Shown: positions 49,601 through 57,141 of the stretch, piece after piece
Layout of the letters: each line of letters starts with the position of its first letter
Position numbering within the stretch: position 1 is the stretch's first letter
Source: Diplonema japonicum
Lineage: Eukaryota; Euglenozoa; Diplonemea; Diplonemida; Diplonemidae
Length of the DNA: 64,000 nucleotides
Direction: 5' to 3'
Assembly: GCA_964019335.1 (NCBI GenBank)
Contig: OZ025726.1
Span: 310,001-374,000 of the forward strand
Notes under the pieces: generated by a model
What the model was told of the DNA's origin: nothing
Seen by the model: the letters and a program-made list of their open reading frames with translations, nothing else
Database searches by the model: none
Translations under genes and position numbers: made by a program

Positions 49601-50278
49601 GGGTTCGTAGGAGAGCAGGCAGTCGGACACATGATGCGGCACACCGTCGACCCAAGTCATGTGTGGACAGCTGTCAAGAAATATGTCCCACCCTTCCTCA
49701 CCAGCCACGTTGATGTACCGAAGGTAGAGGGGCTCAGAGGAGTCGACCTCAGAGAGGTTTAGGGTGTTACCCGTGAGGCTGATTCCGGCAAGCCGTGTGT
49801 GGTGGAGAAAAGGACCGAGGAGGTCCCCTCGGTGGAGGTCGTTGTGGGAAAGATCGAGGTGCGCGGTGCTGCTGAGTGACGAGGGGGGTAGGTTTTTGTA
49901 ATAGTGAAACAACGCCTTGTCCGTGATGTTGTTGTAGCTTAGATCCACGTCTCGAACCCCGCAGGAGAGGAGGGCGGTTACTGCGGTGGTGTGTTCCTCA
50001 CCCAGGCCGCACCCGGAGCAGTTAACTATCGTCAGGGTTTCCTTGTGCGCGGTGACGCATTCTAGTACACGGTGGAAGTCCTCAACATGCATCACTACCC
50101 CACCGAGATCTACCGTAAGGAGCCCTTCGAGGCCGTATATTAGCTCGCATAGAGTATCGATGTGTTGGCCTACTACACCAGCGCAGTCCCTTGGGGGATC
50201 GATTACTAGGTTTTTGGGTGTTTTTTTAATCCCTTTTTGTAATTTTTCTATCCATGTTTTTTTTGTTTTTTTGGGCAT
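46697..50278 (-). CDS. LRR protein with long Glu/Pro/Ala-rich centre and basic RLY-like repeat tail
   Basis: 1193 aa from ATG at 50278; the frame further upstream is homopolymer artefact. The N-terminal basic stretch is followed by leucine-rich repeats (about 35-215) with VRDVDLSYNNIT, AHLDLSHNDL and AGISLTGNTLNLS. The centre (about 270-860) is a disordered acidic array of degenerate E-P-H-E-A/E-V-P units, including (AE)n encoded by a hexanucleotide repeat and a poly-Gln. The tail (about 960-1193) is basic and repeats a motif of the form x-R-L/I-x-Y...K/R...L-x-x-K: VNRLHYNGEKRK, VQRMTSDAILNKKRLL, LDRIYTDSLEQRS. Such RLY-type repeats occur in kinetoplastid cytoskeletal or flagellar proteins, so a cytoskeletal role is a reasonable guess only. 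Confidence 0.8.
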   Translation of the reverse strand: MPKKTKKTWIEKLQKGIKKTPKNLVIDPPRDCAGVVGQHIDTLCELIYGLEGLLTVDLGGVVMHVEDFHRVLECVTAHKETLTIVNCSGCGLGEEHTTAVTALLSCGVRDVDLSYNNITDKALFHYYKNLPPSSLSSTAHLDLSHNDLHRGDLLGPFLHHTRLAGISLTGNTLNLSEVDSSEPLYLRYINVAGEEGWDIFLDSCPHMTWVDGVPHHVSDCLLSYEPPPSPLTGPQWDTSQPLAEVRSHLAQLPKPNLFEEDEEPESEYCDEGEASSDGGDRYPYSRNETIGRAEALMQDSDDDGDYPPPHEVNRNAYSLEEQEEPEPEPEVDSSQGREEGQETQESMSSVPDGQEPEPAPALNDSMPVEVEDSKALEVEHEGAALETGPGEVTDGEHEAHTAPEESPHKIEEAVHETEHNEGAAEPETEHEDSTAAPETEDKEGVAVHEAEEPHEAGVEPHEVAVPDTEQNENAAVPEVAPRPLEEVEEAVPEAEHEEVTAMPEGNVTAPEAEPRATAEEVVPEEEPHAEAEEVPEAGSHAEAGEAVPEAKSHKVDEEVPATEYEEGVAEPVPHEEVEEVADANHDKYPEAEYQKESIAALGEPHEVEKTVHGTEHESLRAGLQTEEEEVPTHVTEERAGEPEKEHRHKVNEGERLCEPQAEAEAEAEAEAEAEGALPDVPDDNSSVFSTASACLRREAPEKENPLDTLDPQEEPAGTDCDEKDPVFEDTQQQQQQAQKEKLNEEERMEEEDEVREELITPHLSPQEDTTEATIVPEDPVQASLPPSPPVTPPAAVVQDLEADPDTLPLSPRPVRRPRSLPSSAELVVAHESNPPVPPMPQGAPVSPGAPIPLGTTEDGLSCAVDADVGNTLQTSDESPQMGVVVNTTPHSDQGENKRSDQSQDVGSDQGENKSQPNNNCEAKRCSVQIEGLCRADQVNGAMMVEEFQACLKLDIPQRRASARKAQPEPPQRSITSTPFKGRRQHGIKRPHSARERGNKLGGAVPVVRGYDEEGNEEVYAVVNSRMSIREIKEALRGKRDARLTCQAEEALVNRLHYNGEKRKMHSLHGEKQEMVRKLNVSEEGRLVQRMTSDAILNKKRLLQKLSNAQHGGVNKKLTPHELSQHLDRIYTDSLEQRSHKYAALQGRLFKPNTKQTKTVRDPSARLTSQKISHNTAWAHTHADGNYYGATHGS
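48256..48298. repeat. Coding hexanucleotide microsatellite (Ala-Glu repeat)
   Basis: About seven tandem CTTCTG units on the plus strand, read on the minus strand as alternating Ala-Glu codons within the acidic domain of the LRR protein. Likely variable in length between strains. Confidence 0.85.
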
Positions 50279-50870
50279 TTTTCCTTTTTTTTTTGGGAGG
50301 GGGGAGGATGGAAAAAGAAAAAGAAAAAAAAAAAGAAAGAAAAAAAAAAAAAAATGAGTTAGGAATTTTTTTTTTTTGGCCGTGGGAAAAAAAAAGGTAG
50401 TAGAGGGGGAGGGAGAGCTGAAAGAAAGGTTACTCATTTATTATACCAGACTTTTTTTTTTTTTTGGAATTTATTTTTCTCCCTCGCTTTTTTTTCTATT
50501 CTTAACTGCGCTCATAGAAAAAAAAGGGGGGGGGAAGAAGGAAGAAAGGCAAAAAGGCGAAGAAGACGGGGGAGTTGAGAAATATGAGTAAATGGAGAAA
50601 CAAGATAATAAAGAAATACGGGGGGGTGTGTAAATAGAAGACAGAGGGGGAAATAAGGAAATTAAAGGGGTAAACTTACGGAATTTAAAAAAAAAAAAAA
50701 AAAAAAAAGGAAGAGAAAAAAAATGTTAAAAAAGCAGCGATTAAAGAAAAGAAAAAAAAGAGGCAAGAAAAAAAAAAGTTTTTTTTTTCTTTTTTTTTTT
50801 TTTTTCCGGCATCGGAGAACGGAGTTTTTTTCACAAGTTTTTACAAACTTTTTTTTTTTCCCCTCTCGCT
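50279..50870. other. Intergenic spacer
   Basis: A-, T- and G-runs only. No feature recognised. Confidence 0.6.
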
Positions 50871-51500
50871 TTAGCGAACCTTTAAGTCTTGCCTGCCCCA
50901 AGATCCTCCGATTGTGCCATTTGGGTGGGTCCAGGTACGAGAATCATCGTTGAGCTTAATACCTTGCTTTCTAAGCTGCTCGCGAATAAAATCTGCCTTG
51001 GCGTACTCCTTCACGCGCCTCGCACGTTCCCTCTCCTCCACAAGCTGCTGAATAGCATTGAAAAGTTGGTCAGAAGGAGTTGGGCTTTGAAACGGTATCA
51101 CGGAATTCATTCCAAGCTGGGGGACAACCATTGTTAAAAGGGGAACATTTTGAGATTGGGGAATGACATTTAACACAGCTGTAAGCATTGGTGCTTGAGT
51201 GTTCTGTATTACCCCATCATTGCTGGAGAGGGCGGTGTGTTTCGAATTGCTATCATTGAGCGCGTTAGCAAGCTTCATTTGGGTCTCTGCGGTGAAACAG
51301 GTGACCAAGTCCTCTTCTGTGAGCAGCATCAGTGTGTCCAGCGTGAACACTTCATGTCTCTCTAGCTCTCCCAGAATTTCACTAATCCCGTGTTCCGCGA
51401 GCCAGTGCTTTACAGGGGGGTACGACACCCCGTCGTCGCCGTGCCACCTTCTGCCGCACGTGGCAGGCACCCACTCGCTTAACAAAGCGGCGTCCTGCAT
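50871..51500 (-). CDS. SAM-domain protein with a CysRS-like C-terminal helical motif
   Basis: 209 aa from ATG at 51500; upstream frame is homopolymer. Residues about 28-83 fit a sterile alpha motif: VKHWLAEHGISEILGELERH, then FTLDTLMLLTEEDL and an amphipathic last helix. After a Gln/Pro/Val linker, the C-terminus (about 155-200) carries EYAKADFIREQLRKQGIKLN followed by DDSRTWTHPNG. This resembles the end of cysteinyl-tRNA synthetases (KDFxxADxIRDELxxxGIxLxD...TxW) and similar tails on diverse protist proteins. Likely a protein- or RNA-binding adaptor; function not known. The neighbouring LRR gene is co-oriented downstream. Confidence 0.75.
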   Translation of the reverse strand: MQDAALLSEWVPATCGRRWHGDDGVSYPPVKHWLAEHGISEILGELERHEVFTLDTLMLLTEEDLVTCFTAETQMKLANALNDSNSKHTALSSNDGVIQNTQAPMLTAVLNVIPQSQNVPLLTMVVPQLGMNSVIPFQSPTPSDQLFNAIQQLVEERERARRVKEYAKADFIREQLRKQGIKLNDDSRTWTHPNGTIGGSWGRQDLKVR

Positions 51501-52196
51501 TTTTTTTTTTGGGGGGGAGAACTGTGATTTTTTTCTTGGGGGCGGGGATGGAAAAAAAAAAAAAAAAAAAAAAAAAAACGTTGAAACCACCCCTTTCCAA
51601 TATCGCGATTTGTTGGTGAGTAAAAAAAAAAAATATATATAAAAAAAAAAAAAAAAAGAAAGGAACTTGGGCCCTTCCTTTTTACTTTTTTTTTTGTTTA
51701 GACGAAAAGAGAAAAGAAACAAGAAAAAAAAAAAGGCGGGAAAAGAAACGAAAGGGAGGGGGGGAAGGTAGTTCGGATCAGTTTTTTTTTTCTTTTTTTT
51801 TTTTTTTAATTGAGGAGGAGAAGAAGAAGAAGAAGATGGAAGAAAAAGAAAAAGAAAATAAAGGTGTTATATATGGCCGTGAAATTCCCAAACACTGTTA
51901 CAAGGGCGGGTCCAAACCTAGAGAAAAAAAAAAGAAAAAGAAAAACTATTGCCTCATGTGTGAATTGTAAAACAGAAGCGACGGACCAACGTCTTGACAC
52001 CAAAGCACACCTTACAAGTTTCTACCAAACTCCGCTCCCCATTTAGAATCTCACGACCAATGCAGAAAAAAAAAAGGGAAAAAAAAAAAAAAAGACGGAA
52101 ACAAAGGGGAAAAAAGTAGCCTTGCAACACCCCTTTTTTTTAATAAAAAAAAAGGAGAAGGCTAATATGGTTTGAAGGTTAGCTGTAAGTAGTCGG

Positions 52197-52242
<46 letters not shown>

Positions 52243-52447
52243 ACATTTAAGGGTACCTGCGGTATGTGGCAGGACGCCTGTAAAAAAAAAAAAAAGAAAA
52301 AAAAAAAGCACATCCCCCTTGAGGAAGTTCTCTATTGCGTCCGTGCCCAAATAAAAAAAAAAGGAAAAAAAAATATTAAAAAATCTCGTTTTAATAAAAC
52401 AAATCAATAATATGAAACATATGTTCTTTTTTTTTTTTTTTCTTCCT
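51501..52447. other. Intergenic spacer, partly complex
   Basis: Homopolymers flank a complex patch at 51860-52060. On the coding strand it contains a long pyrimidine tract ending TTCTCTAG near 51919, a possible splice acceptor feeding a long 5' UTR for the SAM gene. A second copy of a short dispersed repeat sits at 52240-52280. No gene was called. Confidence 0.5.
52240..52280. repeat. Short dispersed repeat, copy 2 (first copy at 29285-29325)
   Basis: TACCTGCGGTATGTGGCAGG, then ACGCCTG, next to a 39-nt A-run; related to the copy at 29.3 kb. Confidence 0.5.
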
Positions 52448-53620
52448 TCACCAATACTTGTCTTCAAAGGAAAGAGCCCTCTCTTCAGCCGGATCGAAGT
52501 AGCCTGCTTTCTTCTGTTGTTTCCCGCTCGGTTTTGCAGCCGGGACCCCCTTCGGGTTCGGCGCAACTGATTTATTTTTAACTACGCCTTCGTCATCCTT
52601 GCACCGTTCATCCCTATACAAGGAGGATCGGGTCTCCTTGGAGATCGCCTGTGCGCAGGATGCGTGTTTTCGTTTCTGAGCGACGTCGAGAGCGGTACAG
52701 CCGTTCTTGTCTTTCTTATTCACAAAATTTGAACAGGGACGCGCGTCGTCGGGTTTTGCAAGCAACAACTGGCAGATTTCAAGAGATCCCGTGTGTGCTG
52801 CAATGTGAAGCGGGGTCTGCCCGTGCCTATCGCAACACAACACAACCGATTTGTCCAATGAAAAAAAAAATCTTGCCATCGACGCGTCCTTTAGAATCGC
52901 TGCATAATGCAAAAAACCTCTGTGGTTGCAATCCACCACCAGCGGGTCAAGTTCAAACTCTCGAAACGCCCACTTCACAAATTCGTTGACCCGCGAGGCA
53001 GCCGCCTTCTTCGTGTTCGAACTTGCCTTACTGTTAGAAAAATGGGTCCTCCGATTCACTTCAATTGAACATCTTTGTATTTTAAACAGCCTCATCAACA
53101 TGTGAACCATCCATGTCTTGCACCCTCCGGTCTCTACAAACATTTTAATTAACTCTTTCACATCGTCCATCGTCAGGTTTTCTTGATCGTGTGAGTCTTG
53201 AGGTGGTGGTTCTGTTAGTTTTGTTAAGATCAAAACATGTGGGTTTGTAGAGGGGGGTGACGTGGGTGCTTGCGGTGGTGACGGGGTTGATTTCAGCATT
53301 TTCTCCTTTAGTATTTTTCTTATAAACGTTTCCAAACCGAGCCCTTCCGGGATCTCGTGTCGTTTGGTCTCTAGCGCCACGTACCAAGCCTTGCACACCA
53401 GATTGAGGTCGATGGTGTTGTGCAACCTCCCTTCCGGGAGCGTGTAGCTGTGTCCCCCTGCCTTCTTTGTCAGAAACGACAGAGCGTGCAGCAAGGCTTC
53501 AATGGGAAGGTCTGACACGCTTCGGTGAATTTTCTTCTTGGCCTTGGCCACTTCCCACGCTTCGGCTGACTTGTTTTTCATCACCTTAGCGGACACCTTC
53601 TTATTTTTCCCACCACCCAT
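52448..53620 (-). CDS. F-box-like protein with ankyrin repeats
   Basis: 390 aa, single exon. Residues about 34-83 fit an F-box: VSDLPIEALLHALSFL, a short insert, then DLNLVCKAWYVALE. A variable Ser/Pro/Lys region follows. Ankyrin repeats occupy about 225-335: NHRGFLHYAAILKDASMARF, then DRHGQTPLHIAAHTGSLEIC and DKNGCTALDVAQKRKHASC. An F-box with a protein-binding repeat is the standard plan of an SCF ubiquitin-ligase substrate receptor, which would dock through SKP1 to a CUL1-type cullin. This is inference; the F-box is recognised by pattern and is somewhat divergent. The C-terminus is basic. Confidence 0.75.
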   Translation of the reverse strand: MGGGKNKKVSAKVMKNKSAEAWEVAKAKKKIHRSVSDLPIEALLHALSFLTKKAGGHSYTLPEGRLHNTIDLNLVCKAWYVALETKRHEIPEGLGLETFIRKILKEKMLKSTPSPPQAPTSPPSTNPHVLILTKLTEPPPQDSHDQENLTMDDVKELIKMFVETGGCKTWMVHMLMRLFKIQRCSIEVNRRTHFSNSKASSNTKKAAASRVNEFVKWAFREFELDPLVVDCNHRGFLHYAAILKDASMARFFFSLDKSVVLCCDRHGQTPLHIAAHTGSLEICQLLLAKPDDARPCSNFVNKKDKNGCTALDVAQKRKHASCAQAISKETRSSLYRDERCKDDEGVVKNKSVAPNPKGVPAAKPSGKQQKKAGYFDPAEERALSFEDKYW

Positions 53621-53797
53621 TTTTTTTTTTTTCTTCTTCTTTTTTTTTTTTTCTTTTTTTGCGTGTAAGGCACGTGTCTTTGGGGGGTATTTTTTTTTTT
53701 TGTTGGAAAAAAAAAAAAAAAAAGGAAATATAGTAAGATACGGTTGTTGTGTAACTGGGGTTCTTTTTTTTTTTTTTTTTTTTTTTTGTTTATTTTT

Positions 53798-53953
53798 TTA
53801 TTTTGCGGCAGGCGCTCCCGCGCCGAGCCCCGCTGAGTCGTCGCCGCCTGCGATTTTGTGAAGGTCTGCTAGCGCACTTTTGTTGACCTTGTGTGTATGG
53901 AGGCTGTGCCCAATGCCAAGACCAGAGGCCGTCGTCGGTGCTGGGCCAGTCAT
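53798..53953 (-). CDS. Small 51-aa protein, unknown
   Basis: ATG at 53953, stop TAA at 53798. It begins MTGPAPTTASGLGIGHSLHT and continues HKVNKSALADLHKIAGGDD before a Gly/Ala-rich end. GC-rich, mixed codons stop exactly where homopolymer DNA resumes on both sides, unlike the chance frames nearby. On the coding strand a T-run of more than 30 ending CTTTGAG lies about 65 nt upstream, a possible splice acceptor. It fits the co-oriented array between the coiled-coil and F-box genes. No family was recognised; it could also be the last exon of something longer. Confidence 0.5.
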   Translation of the reverse strand: MTGPAPTTASGLGIGHSLHTHKVNKSALADLHKIAGGDDSAGLGAGAPAAK

Positions 53954-54013
53954 ATTGCTGTTATCTTTCCCTTCCTTTTGTTCTTCTTATACACTTGAAA
54001 CACCAGCTCAAAG

Positions 54014-54047
<34 letters not shown>

Positions 54048-54075
54048 AGAGAGGACACTGTAAAGCGCCTCTCCC

Positions 54076-54993
54076 CTAAGTATTCCCTTCCTCGTCTTCA
54101 CCAGCACCGTTGCTTGGGGAAGACAACCGTCTGGAATCTTCTTCTCTGGTTGTTTCGGACTCGTGGAGGACTGGGGGTGCGTCCTTTTCATGGTAGGTAG
54201 AAGATGTACGCGATCCTTTGTCGAGGTTTGACCCGCGTTGAGGGGGGGCAGGGTTGTTGTCAGGGAGGGGGGCTGCAGCGAGGGATTCCCTCCGCATCTC
54301 ATCCTTGTTTGTTTTTTGAAATCTCTTGTACAGAGACGGGGTGGAGCTGATCTGGTGGGACATAGAAATTTTCTGGTCAGTTAGTAGGATACATCTGTTC
54401 CCAACATCCATTATCTTGTTCAGCACTGCTGTCAGCTTCACGAGGTCAGCCTTGCACCCCTCATTTAGCATGTCTTGGTGCTTCTTTGTTAGTTGTGTAA
54501 AGAAATTTCTCTCCTCGATCTGTCTTGTCACTACCTTGTGCAGCATCACGCTGTCTTTGGAATATCTAAAGCCTGCTTCCATGAGATGTTGCTTGCAGGC
54601 CAACTGCGAGCTAGATAGTGATGGTCCCTTCCCTTCGTCGCTTGCGCTTCCGGATGATATAAATCGCAGGTTGTAGAACATGGCCTCGAGTTCCGCAAGG
54701 TGTCGTTTCCAGAGTGCGTGATGGACGGTTTTTCTGTACGCTTCGTATCGTTTTCGCTGTTCTAACCACAGGCCTTGCATTAGTTGCGTGAAGGTTTTTT
54801 TCCATTTTTGAAGCTGTGTTTTGAGCTGGTTCGTTGCAAGCAGCAGTTTGCTGTGGTCCACAACGATGGGGTCCCATGGGACGAGCATCTCGTCGATGTC
54901 CTTGGCGGTTTGCGCGAGGAATTGATCGAGATTTTTAAGCTTCGTTGCTAGAACAGGCATCAGGGAGGCGTTGGCGGGGAGATCGACTGTCAT
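54076..54993 (-). CDS. Hypothetical helical/coiled-coil protein
   Basis: 305 aa from ATG at 54993; the upstream frame is homopolymer. Residues about 10-240 are strongly helical with heptad-like hydrophobic spacing (NLDQFLAQTAKDIDEML, LLLATNQLKTQLQKWKKTF, TRQIEERNFFTQLTKKHQDM), broken by a Ser/Gly/Asp loop near 110-130. The C-terminal 70 residues are disordered, Pro/Ser/Glu-rich. A BAR-like or cytoskeletal adaptor fold would fit but is not shown. It lies only 104 nt after the SMYD stop codon, one of the tightest spacings here, and the spacer holds a T28 tract then AG. Confidence 0.7.
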   Translation of the reverse strand: MTVDLPANASLMPVLATKLKNLDQFLAQTAKDIDEMLVPWDPIVVDHSKLLLATNQLKTQLQKWKKTFTQLMQGLWLEQRKRYEAYRKTVHHALWKRHLAELEAMFYNLRFISSGSASDEGKGPSLSSSQLACKQHLMEAGFRYSKDSVMLHKVVTRQIEERNFFTQLTKKHQDMLNEGCKADLVKLTAVLNKIMDVGNRCILLTDQKISMSHQISSTPSLYKRFQKTNKDEMRRESLAAAPLPDNNPAPPQRGSNLDKGSRTSSTYHEKDAPPVLHESETTREEDSRRLSSPSNGAGEDEEGNT

Positions 54994-55097
54994 CGTTCTT
55001 TCTTTTCTTTTTTTTTTTTTTTTTTTAAATCCCCTGGGAGATTCTTTTTTTTTTTCCTTCAAAAAAAAAAAAAAAAAAAAAAAAAGTGAATGATTGA

Positions 55098-57041
55098 TCA
55101 CGCCAGCCCCATCCCTTTCAAGGAATCAGACATGTCCTTCAGAACGCTTTTTGTGTACAACGTCCGGAGAAACTTGGGCATGGAATCCCCTTCGGGGTAG
55201 TGGTCTGATACGTATTCGGCACGGTCAGCCTTCCCAACCCAATGTGCCTGCAGCGTGGCGTCCATTGCGGCAAGTGCGTAGAGCGAATGAGATGCGGCAT
55301 CGTGAACATGGTCTAGCAGGAGAAGGGGTGCGATAAGGTACGAGTGTATTTTATGGGAAAGCCAGTGGAATGGATGCAGAGTTTCATGCGCCCTGTCCCT
55401 GAGGGCGAGCAGCTTGTCGAGAAGCTCTGTGTCCACCTCGTTCAGAGACTGTATACTACCGTGGAGCACAGGGGCTACCTTCTCCACCTCATCGTACAGA
55501 TGGTCGACTATCACCGAAACGTCTGTGTACTTTGTTGTTGTGCCGCATTTTGAACATTTTCGGGTTTCGCCTTCAGGCACGCTGACCCACCCGCCCGAAC
55601 AGTCCTTTGAAAGACACTTTACCGCGTCGGCTAATGGTAGAACGGTGTTCTGTTTACATCTGTCGCAGCCGCATGTGAAGCCTTGTAGACTCCGCATTGC
55701 CGCTCTTCGTCTTGAGGGATTCTGCATGAGATCGGCGATGTACGATGTGGTGATCTCTTCGCCTTGCTTGATGGATCGTGATGCTCGGAGAACACCTGTT
55801 TCGTTTCTCGAGCAATTGGGAAGGCAGCTGTGGTTGACGTACGCCAAGGGGTTCGGAACGAGTGCGATACCCTCACCCACTTCAAAGGAGTTCGTCTGTA
55901 TGAGGCACACGAGTGTTCTGGCGAGGTCAGACAGGGTTTTGATGAACGGAACAGCTTCGAGTAAAGGGGTGATGATGGCAGTGTCTTCAAATATTTTCTC
56001 GGTTATTTTGGAAGCTGCTGAGTTCACTGCCGCGCGTGAGCAGAGCTGCAGGGAGACGTCCACGCACTCCTCGTGAGCCTCCAGTTCGATTACATTTTTC
56101 CAGTTCGGGTCGTTGCGGGTCTTCATCGCTGCTAGTCGCATACCGACTGACACTGCTAAGGTCACAGTTGTCACCAAGTCATCCACATCGACTACCTCGT
56201 CCTCGCCGTTCCCGTAGATCACCTCTAGATAGCCCATTTCCTTTAGCTGGTTGTGGGTTACGCCGAAAGAATTCTTTGCGTCCGCCAACTGCTTCGCGTA
56301 CACCTTTGTTATTTTGTTCAAACCCTCGCACTCCGCTTTGTGCAGGTCCTCGTCTTTCGACTTGCACTCCTTCCCGCAGTACACAGTTACCTTGCATTTC
56401 TTGCACGAGAACAACCCGTTTGTCACCTCCTTCCCGCACCTCCTACAGATGTCAAGCGGTTTATCCGAAGCCATTGCTACTGGGTGCTGGAACGGTATAA
56501 CCACTTCGCCTGGTGTGATGTCTCTGTTTGCTTTAAGAAGGCGGCCTGATCGCTTATCACCCTCTGGATGGACCACGGTGTATGGCGGTGTGTATTCAGT
56601 TAGATTTTGCACCAATGAAGCTTGCTTCACACGGGCTTCTGAGATATGTGACAGGATCCCTGTTGTGAGGACCTCTGTGAGGTATCGGTCGTCCAAGGAG
56701 CAGGCTGAGACAAAAGGCCACACCGGGGTGTCTAAAGGCCGGTTTTCAGCATTGCAGATCTCCCACTGAAGCTTCCCGTACAGCATCATGGCCCTTGCGT
56801 GGCAGGGCTGGACAGAAAGGCACTTCAAAGCGTCATCGCGGCCGTCCTTGTATTTCTTCATCATCAATCTGCATGCTGCTCGGTTCGCGTACGACTTGAC
56901 CACCTCTACGCTGGCATCGCTGCTGACATCCCCATCCCACTGCCCGACAGACTCAGTGTAGAACCCTTCGGCCTCCTCAAGCTTGCCCTCCGAGGTGGCT
57001 TGGTTCCCCTTGTTACGGAACTCGATGATTCGTGCCGTCAT
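55098..57041 (-). CDS. SMYD-type protein lysine methyltransferase with N-terminal TPR
   Basis: 647 aa, single exon. Residues about 6-95 form TPR-like helices (RNKGNQATSEGKLEEAEGFY, SYANRAACRLMMKKYKDGRD). A split SET domain begins at about 165 (SGRLLKANRDITPGEVV). The MYND zinc finger is at 199-238 (CRRCGK...FSCKKCKVTVYCGKECK...HKAEC). The SET core has the signature NHSCLPNC followed by IKQGEEITTSYI, and the post-SET cysteines appear as CGCDRC. This is the SMYD order (SET-MYND-SET-post-SET) with an added TPR, as in SMYD4-like proteins. Substrates could be histone or non-histone lysines. The C-terminal helical region is long. Confidence 0.92.
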   Translation of the reverse strand: MTARIIEFRNKGNQATSEGKLEEAEGFYTESVGQWDGDVSSDASVEVVKSYANRAACRLMMKKYKDGRDDALKCLSVQPCHARAMMLYGKLQWEICNAENRPLDTPVWPFVSACSLDDRYLTEVLTTGILSHISEARVKQASLVQNLTEYTPPYTVVHPEGDKRSGRLLKANRDITPGEVVIPFQHPVAMASDKPLDICRRCGKEVTNGLFSCKKCKVTVYCGKECKSKDEDLHKAECEGLNKITKVYAKQLADAKNSFGVTHNQLKEMGYLEVIYGNGEDEVVDVDDLVTTVTLAVSVGMRLAAMKTRNDPNWKNVIELEAHEECVDVSLQLCSRAAVNSAASKITEKIFEDTAIITPLLEAVPFIKTLSDLARTLVCLIQTNSFEVGEGIALVPNPLAYVNHSCLPNCSRNETGVLRASRSIKQGEEITTSYIADLMQNPSRRRAAMRSLQGFTCGCDRCKQNTVLPLADAVKCLSKDCSGGWVSVPEGETRKCSKCGTTTKYTDVSVIVDHLYDEVEKVAPVLHGSIQSLNEVDTELLDKLLALRDRAHETLHPFHWLSHKIHSYLIAPLLLLDHVHDAASHSLYALAAMDATLQAHWVGKADRAEYVSDHYPEGDSMPKFLRTLYTKSVLKDMSDSLKGMGLA

Positions 57042-57141
57042 TTATTTTTCTACCTTTAGGGGGAGGGGGGGTTTTTTTTTGAAGGGGTAAAAAAAAAAAA
57101 AGAAGAAGAAAAAAAAATTTTTTCGGGGGTTATTTCCTCCT

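Noticed and set aside
48431-49762. 443-codon plus-strand open frame
   Set aside because: Antisense shadow of the Glu/Ala-rich part of the LRR protein; GAG/GCN repeats read backwards give long stop-free frames.
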